From Rhynchopus euleeides (lineage: Eukaryota > Euglenozoa > Diplonemea > Diplonemida > Diplonemidae): a stretch of DNA of 64,000 nt. Position 1 is the first letter of the stretch. Every line of letters starts with the position of its first letter. Below are positions 58,677 through 64,000 of this stretch, one piece after another. The notes beneath the pieces were generated by a model. The model did no database searches. It was not told where the DNA came from and saw only the letters and a program-made list of their open reading frames with translations. Location: contig OY723281.1 of assembly GCA_963210315.1 (NCBI GenBank), forward strand, positions 124,001-188,000. The letters run 5' to 3'. A program made the position numbers and the translations under genes.

Positions 58677-59943
58677 GGGGGAGGGGGGGGGGGGGAAATT
58701 CGTTTTAGAAAACAAAATATTCATCACGTTCCGTCACGTCCGTCAGCATACACACTCACCTCACACATTCGTATACACTAAACGCTTCATCTCTTGTTCA
58801 AGCCTTCATCATCACGTGGTCGTAGCTCACCCCACGCGGCACTCACTTGGCATATAGTCAAGTGGTTCCGTCAGGCTCTGGTTCTGTTCCATTACCAGGC
58901 TCCCCTGGCTGCGATTGTGAGACCTCCGTTCTGTCCGTCTCTGATTTCCCTGGTGGCCCCGTCTCCCGCTCACCATCCACGGAGACCATCCTGTAGGGGG
59001 TGGCAAGTTTGAAATTTGGCTGAAAATCCCTTGTAAAAAAAACCAAAATCCGTGTACAATATTATTGGTGAATTTTGGGGCCGTTTGGGCCAATACCCAG
59101 CCACCCTGGCCACAAGTCTCGGCCAAATCGGGATTTCTGGCCAGAAAGTGGGAAAACAAGCTGTATTTTCGCATTCCGAACCGGAAAAAACGACACCTCA
59201 TCCGGTAGAAATGTGGTGCCGGCGCATCTCTGGCACAACTACACGTCTCCTACCCGGAGAATACTGACAATGTGCACTCTACGCCGAGAAGAACACGCAG
59301 GACCTGGTCTGCTGACTCTCAGAAACCTCAAGCCTCCCCCAGAGTGGAGGGAGCCCTGCACGGGCAAGCCTCTGAAGGGGGTGGTAGGTGGGTGGTAGCA
59401 GATGTCACTCTCTCAACAGTGGTACACAGTCTCTTGCATCTGATGACATCATGTTGTAGAAATCCTGCACCTGTAGGATTGTAGGATGGGTGTGTCTCTG
59501 CACCGGCAGTTACAAACACAGACAAGAGGGCTGTTGGGGCAGGGGCAGGGGCTTGGAGGGGAGTCTCAGTCTGTCCTCACTGTGTGCGGCTCCGCACCGA
59601 AACAGGTCGCTCAAGATCGCTCCGAGGTCGCTCACAGCTAACAGAGGTCGCTCCGCACCAAAACAGGCCGCTCAAGGTCGCTCCGAGGTCGCTCAGCACC
59701 GAAACAGGTCGCTCCGAGGTCGCTCCTCGTCGTCCCTGCATCCGCACCCAATCCAAGACAGGTCTGCACGTCGCACAGCCAATCACCCACTGACACCCAG
59801 CGCAAAAAACGTGCTCACCAACGCTCCGACCACACGCCACAACCCCACACCCGACGCGCTACACACCCACGCCCCACACCTCCGCGACTTCGGCTCGCAC
59901 CCGCAACCGCACTATAGTCCCACTCACGACCCGCACACAGGAC
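58677..59943. other. Gene-poor; short CGCTCCGAGGT repeats
   Basis: At 59593-59745 the words caggtcgctc and cgctccgaggtcgctca recur about eight times. Elsewhere nothing coding is recognised. Confidence 0.4.
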
Positions 59944-60214
59944 GTTGGTTCCCACCCCCTTGTCCTCCACCCACTGCCAAAACCAATCTGCAAAAGACCC
60001 CGCTCCCGCCCGGTCCACTCCCGGGTCGAGCGGGAACTGCCAGGAGACCCCGGAAGTGCACGACGACCGCACGCATCGCGTCGACCAGTACATCAAGGCG
60101 TCTAGATCATACGACGACGGAAGGGCTAACGGGAGCGCCCGGGTGATGCAGCAGTCAACCCATAGCTTGACCAGGGAACCGGCCGGAAGTCGGCGATCAG
60201 CCGAGCAGGGGGTT
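59944..60214 (-). CDS. Exon-like segment, unrecognised
   Basis: An acceptor-like cactccgcctctcag precedes about 90 codons of protein-like sequence on the minus strand: AGSLVKLWVDCCITRALPLA, YDLDALMYWSTRCVRSSCTS and SFADWFWQWVEDKGVGTN, then a possible GTCCTG donor. Just upstream (60232-60290) is a phrase with actaacattgc and gctgggagacttgcttttcc that also precedes the 6495-6919 exon, so the two segments may share a duplicated intron end. No family named. Confidence 0.35.
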
Positions 60215-60383
60215 CTGAGAGGCGGAGTGAATGGAAAAGCAAGTCTCCCAGCACCATCTCGCAATGTTAGTTCTCTATGAAGGTACCACACCAGACATGG
60301 GAGCGGGGCCCGCTGCGGGGGTGCGGGGGGGCGCGGGGGGGCGCGGGCGGCTTCGCCGCCCGCGCCCCCACATGCCTGAGAAG

Positions 60384-61770
60384 TTACCTCCAGCAACTTC
60401 CAGCAACCTCGAGCAACCTCTAGCAACCTTTAGCAACCTCTAGCAACCTCTAGCAACCTCTAGCAACCTCGAGCAACTTCCAGCAACCTCCAGCAACCTC
60501 TAGCAACCTCCAGCAACCTCTAGCAACCTGCAGCAACCTCCAGCAACCTCCAGCAACATCCAGCAACCTCCAGCAACCTCTAGCAACCTCTAGCAACCTC
60601 CAGCCACCTCCAGCAACCTCCAGCAACCTCCAGCAACCTCTAGCAACCTCTAGCAACCTCTAGCAACCTCCAGCCACCTCCAGCAACCTCCAGCAACCTC
60701 CAGCCACCTCCAGCAACCTCCAGCAACCTCCAGCAACCTCTAGCAACCTCCATTAACCTCTAGCAACCTCTAGCAACCTCCAGCCACCTCTAGCAACCTC
60801 CAGCAACCTGCAGCAACCTCCAGCAACCTCTAGCAACCTGCAGCAACCTCCAGCAACCGCCAGCAACCTCCAGCAACCTCCAGCAACCTCTAGCAACCTC
60901 CAGCAACCTCTAGCAACCTCCAGCAACCGCCAGCAACCTCCAGCAACCTCTAGCAACCTCCAGCAACCTCTAGCAACCTGCAGCAACCTCCAGCAACCTC
61001 CAGCAACATCCAGCAACCTCTAGCAACCTCTAGCAACCTCCAGCAACCTCCAGCAACCTCCAGCAACGTCCAGCAACCTCCAGCAACCTCTAGCAACCTC
61101 CAGCAACCTGCAGCAACCTGCAGCAACCTCTAGCAACCTCTAGCAACCTGCAGCAACCTCCAGCAACCGCCAGCAACCTCCAGCAACCTCCAGTAACCTC
61201 CAGCAACGTCCAGCAACCTCCAGCAACCTCTAGCAACCTCTAGCAACCTCCAGCAACCGCCAGCAACCTCCAGCAACCTCTAGCAACCTCCAGCAACCTC
61301 TAGCAACCTGCAGCAACCTCCAGCAACCTCCAGCAACATCCAGCAACCTCTAGCAACCTCTAGCAACCTCCAGCAACCTCCAGCAACCTCCAGCAACGTC
61401 CAGCAACCTCTAGCAACCTCTAGCAACCTGCAGCAACCTCCAGCAACCGCCAGCAACCTCCAGCAACCTCCAGTAACCTCCAGCAACGTCCAGCAACCTC
61501 CAGCAACCTCTAGCAACCTCTAGCAACCTCTAGCAACCTCTAGCAACCTCTAGCAACCTCTAGCAACCTGCAGCAACCTCTAGCAACCTCCAGCAACCTC
61601 TAGCAACCTGCAGCAACCTCCAGCAACCGCCAGCAACCTCCAGCAACCTCCAGCAACCTCCAGCAACCTCCAGCAACCTCCAGCAACCTCCAGCAACCTC
61701 CAGCAACCGCCAGCAACCTCCAGCAACCTGCAGCAACCTCTAGCAACCTCCAGCAACCTCTCGTAACCTG
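60384..61770. repeat. Decamer satellite (CAGCAACCTC)n
   Basis: About 138 units of c/tagcaacctc/g with occasional cagccacctc and cagcaacgtc. The minus strand reads as Leu-Glu-Val-Ala-Gly-Gly-Cys-Trp-Arg-Leu repeats in every frame, which is an artefact of a stop-poor 10-bp unit. Confidence 0.95.
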
Positions 61771-62436
61771 CAGCACACAGGAGTATCTAGCCGTCGGCTT
61801 TTCGTCCTGCCCAACACCACACCTTCAGGAGGCGTGCACTCCAACACTCTTAACAATCTGTTAAATGGAGGCATGCCCCTCACCACTCAGCTGCTGATGA
61901 GAGGAGCACCACACGTCAAGGACGTGCCAGGTACCACCTACTCACCAGCAGCTGCCCTGCCTTGGGAGCAGAGAATGGGGTTTAACATGCAGTAACCCCT
62001 CCAGACAGTGCCATTCTGGTGTCTGGAGGGTACCAAAACCCTTCGAAAAGCACCCAAAGTAGGCCCCCCAGGCCATTTTTCACCCAAAAAAGTGAAAATT
62101 TTGCACCCCAAAATTTCGCCCAAAACCCATTTTTTTCTGGGTGTGGGTGTGCCTGGGGGCGGAAAAATGGTGTTTTGGGCGAAAATTCGGGGTGAATTTT
62201 TTTTCGATTTTTCGCGAAAATCGTATTGTGTTGAGGGCCGTCAGGCCGATTTTTGTGAAAAATACGATTTGCCACCTCCTGGCGAGCATTTCGGGAGTGC
62301 CCGTGCCTGCCCGTGCCTTCAGATACCTCGAAATAATGATTTTTGGTCAGGGGCAGGTCGAGACAATGCGATTTTTTTTGCTGGCCCAGCTGTGCAATAT
62401 TACGGTACACGCTGGTCCCGCAAAACTTGCCATACC
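61771..62436. other. 3' flank of the coiled-coil gene; no other gene
   Basis: T/A runs and caaaatttcgcc-like words. The phrases gcatgcccctcaccactcag and gggagcagagaatggggttt are shared with 57395-57495. No coding sequence. Confidence 0.4.
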
Positions 62437-64000
62437 CTATTCCACCCCTTCACCACCCGTCTGAGACAGAAAAATATCAGGGGAGGCAGGCACCGAGGGC
62501 GATATCTGTGCCGGAGGGGCACCCAACAACAAGGGAAGTTCCACAGCAGGTTCCGTGGCTGACGCCTGTATCTGAGAGCCGCTCACTACCGAGGCAGGTT
62601 CTGCACGCTGCCTCTTTGATTGCGGCCCCTTGGGCTTTGGCGTCACCCGATCCTCCGGGAGAATGACTACAAGGGCTGAAGAAGTCGCAGCCACTGTATC
62701 AAGTTGCGGTTGGCTTTCAAACAGGTCCTTCGACTCTTCACTCGTTTCGTCACTGCCACTCACTTCGTCTCGGTCCCTCTTCTTCTGGGCCGTATGAACA
62801 ACTAATTGCCCTTGCTCAGGCTTCGGTTGCAACAAACGGGGTTGGTCCGTCCCTTGCACCCGTGCTGGGGCGTCCTGCGACTGTATTTGCAGCTGCTTGT
62901 TCTCAGACACCTCCAACGCTGACTGCAGGGACAATACCAAGTTGTTTTGTTGCACGATGAAATCCTTCTGCCGCGCCATTTCTTTCGCCATGGTCATGCC
63001 TTGGCGCAGCTGGTGCTGCACCTGCTTAACCAACATGGCCTTATCCTGATTCTGTTGTTCGTGTAGGCCCTCCTGGATCTGCATATGTTGCTCCTGCATC
63101 CCCAGTTGGTCACGGAGTGCCTTCTCATTTTGCATGCTCGCCGACACGTGAAATTCCAAAAGCATCTTATCTTGCTGTGTACCTTTCAAAGCATTCTCTG
63201 TCTGTTCAAGTAAGCGCTGTTGGGATTCTCCCTGAGACGAGTAGCTGCGGGCCTTGGACTCCACACGTTGCAGTTCCTGGGTGAGGACCGCTTTTTCGTG
63301 GGTCGCCTGTGCCCTCAACGCTTCTACCTCCGCCTCTCTTTCAACACCAAGCTCTTTCATAAAAGCCAACGCAGAGTCTTGCTTATGGAGCTGTCCCTTT
63401 AACACGGCCATCTCCTGTCGTTGTTGATTCAAACGGTCCGCTTTGGCCTGTGCCTCGTTCGCCACCTTTTCCTTCTCCTCATTCACCCTCTTTATCTCAC
63501 TCTCTGCCTTTGCCAAAGCTTTCTCCTTCTCCACGACTGACCTCTCATGATCCTCTGCTGCTCTTTTTTGCTCTGCCTCTCGCACCTCTATCGCCTCTTG
63601 GAGTTCCTTCCGGCATAGACTGACGAGCGTCTTCGTTTGCTCCTCGGTCCGATACCTATCAAGGACTTCCGTGATTTCACTACACAAAGCAAAACGTGCT
63701 AGGGCTTCTTCTTCCACAACATGCGCCCGCTCTGCACTTTCCTCCATTTCCAAAGTCCTGCGTTCCAAAGTCAGGTATTCCTCCCCGCGCTGCTGGGGTG
63801 GTTCCTGTGGTTCATTCAAAACAATGGCACTCTTGGGGACGGTGGCATCCTGCAGCTTTTGCATTATGTCTTCCGTGTTTCCCGTGAGCCCAGGTTGTTG
63901 TGTGGGAGATACATATACTTCTGGCGAGTTGGGCATGCTAACCTTCTCCTCCTGAGGGGCATCCTTATCACAATACACGAGGATGGTCGACTCCTTCTCA
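62437..64000 (-). CDS. Coiled-coil protein (5' end outside window)
   Basis: The minus frame is open from the window edge to a stop at 62437. The edge residues read EKESTILVYCDKDAPQEEK, so the true start lies beyond 64000. After a low-complexity start, about 290 residues form a heptad-rich coiled coil (EEEALARFALCSEITEVLDR, EKALAKAESEIKRVNEEKEK, ELGVEREAEVEALRAQATHE, KEMARQKDFIVQQNNLVLSL). The tail is Ser/Pro/Gln-rich with basic clusters (AQKKRDRDE, PQSKRQRAEP), possible nuclear signals. No motor or catalytic domain is visible. It could be a structural or scaffold protein; the partner and location are unknown. Confidence 0.75.
   Translation of the reverse strand, partial: EKESTILVYCDKDAPQEEKVSMPNSPEVYVSPTQQPGLTGNTEDIMQKLQDATVPKSAIVLNEPQEPPQQRGEEYLTLERRTLEMEESAERAHVVEEEALARFALCSEITEVLDRYRTEEQTKTLVSLCRKELQEAIEVREAEQKRAAEDHERSVVEKEKALAKAESEIKRVNEEKEKVANEAQAKADRLNQQRQEMAVLKGQLHKQDSALAFMKELGVEREAEVEALRAQATHEKAVLTQELQRVESKARSYSSQGESQQRLLEQTENALKGTQQDKMLLEFHVSASMQNEKALRDQLGMQEQHMQIQEGLHEQQNQDKAMLVKQVQHQLRQGMTMAKEMARQKDFIVQQNNLVLSLQSALEVSENKQLQIQSQDAPARVQGTDQPRLLQPKPEQGQLVVHTAQKKRDRDEVSGSDETSEESKDLFESQPQLDTVAATSSALVVILPEDRVTPKPKGPQSKRQRAEPASVVSGSQIQASATEPAVELPLLLGAPPAQISPSVPASPDIFLSQTGGEGVE

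Noticed and set aside
60450..61516. Minus frames of Leu-Glu-Val-Ala-Gly-Gly-Cys-Trp-Arg repeats
   Set aside because: A translation of the decamer satellite, with no start context and no independent support.

Overview
The window reads as nuclear DNA of a eukaryote, most likely a unicellular protist. Protein-coding pieces have GT...CAG splice-site candidates, sometimes with ACTAAC/ACTAAT-like branch points. There are no ribosome-binding-site operons. Most of the 64 kb is transposons, palindromic arrays, satellites and G/C homopolymer runs. A 200-N scaffold gap lies at 12708-12907. The species cannot be named from sequence alone.

Layout. 1-7300: gene-poor, homopolymer-rich DNA with small transposon relics, one exon-like segment (6495-6919, minus) and an old solo terminal repeat of the retroelement found at 33 kb. 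8034-10485: a TA-flanked element with Tc1-like inverted ends that encodes a tyrosine recombinase (YR). 10517-16459: three elements sharing CACGGTGG ends, with smaller TA-flanked elements nested inside. 17413-21137: three TIR elements side by side, the last a giant fold-back. 21220-22075: five ~185-bp tandem repeats. 22475-24805: a SPRY-domain protein gene. 25012-27950: another CACGGTGG element with four nested insertions. 28162-40130: two copies of a segmental duplication; the left copy is interrupted by a 3-kb CACGGTGG element, and its exact empty site is kept in the right copy. Between them lies a structurally complete YR retrotransposon (33275-38025; gag, YR, RT-RNase H). 41-46.5 kb: MITEs, exon fragments, a TIR element and an intact ubiquitin-like/WD40 gene (45271-46419). 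46648-55587: a 9-kb nested composite holding three 31-bp-period satellite families and a stranded nucleotide-cyclase exon. 55.6-62 kb: broken WD40 copies, a hAT-like element and a decamer satellite. 62437-64000: a coiled-coil protein gene running off the edge.

Host genes are few (SPRY, Ubl-WD40, coiled-coil, plus exon fragments) and show no shared pathway. The coherent story is mobile DNA: target-site duplications, nesting order and two internal empty sites allow several insertions to be reconstructed from this window alone. The most notable elements are the TIR element carrying a tyrosine recombinase, the retrotransposon with VIPER-like gene order and A1-B1-A2-B2 split repeats, and the CACGGTGG family with 2-bp target duplications.
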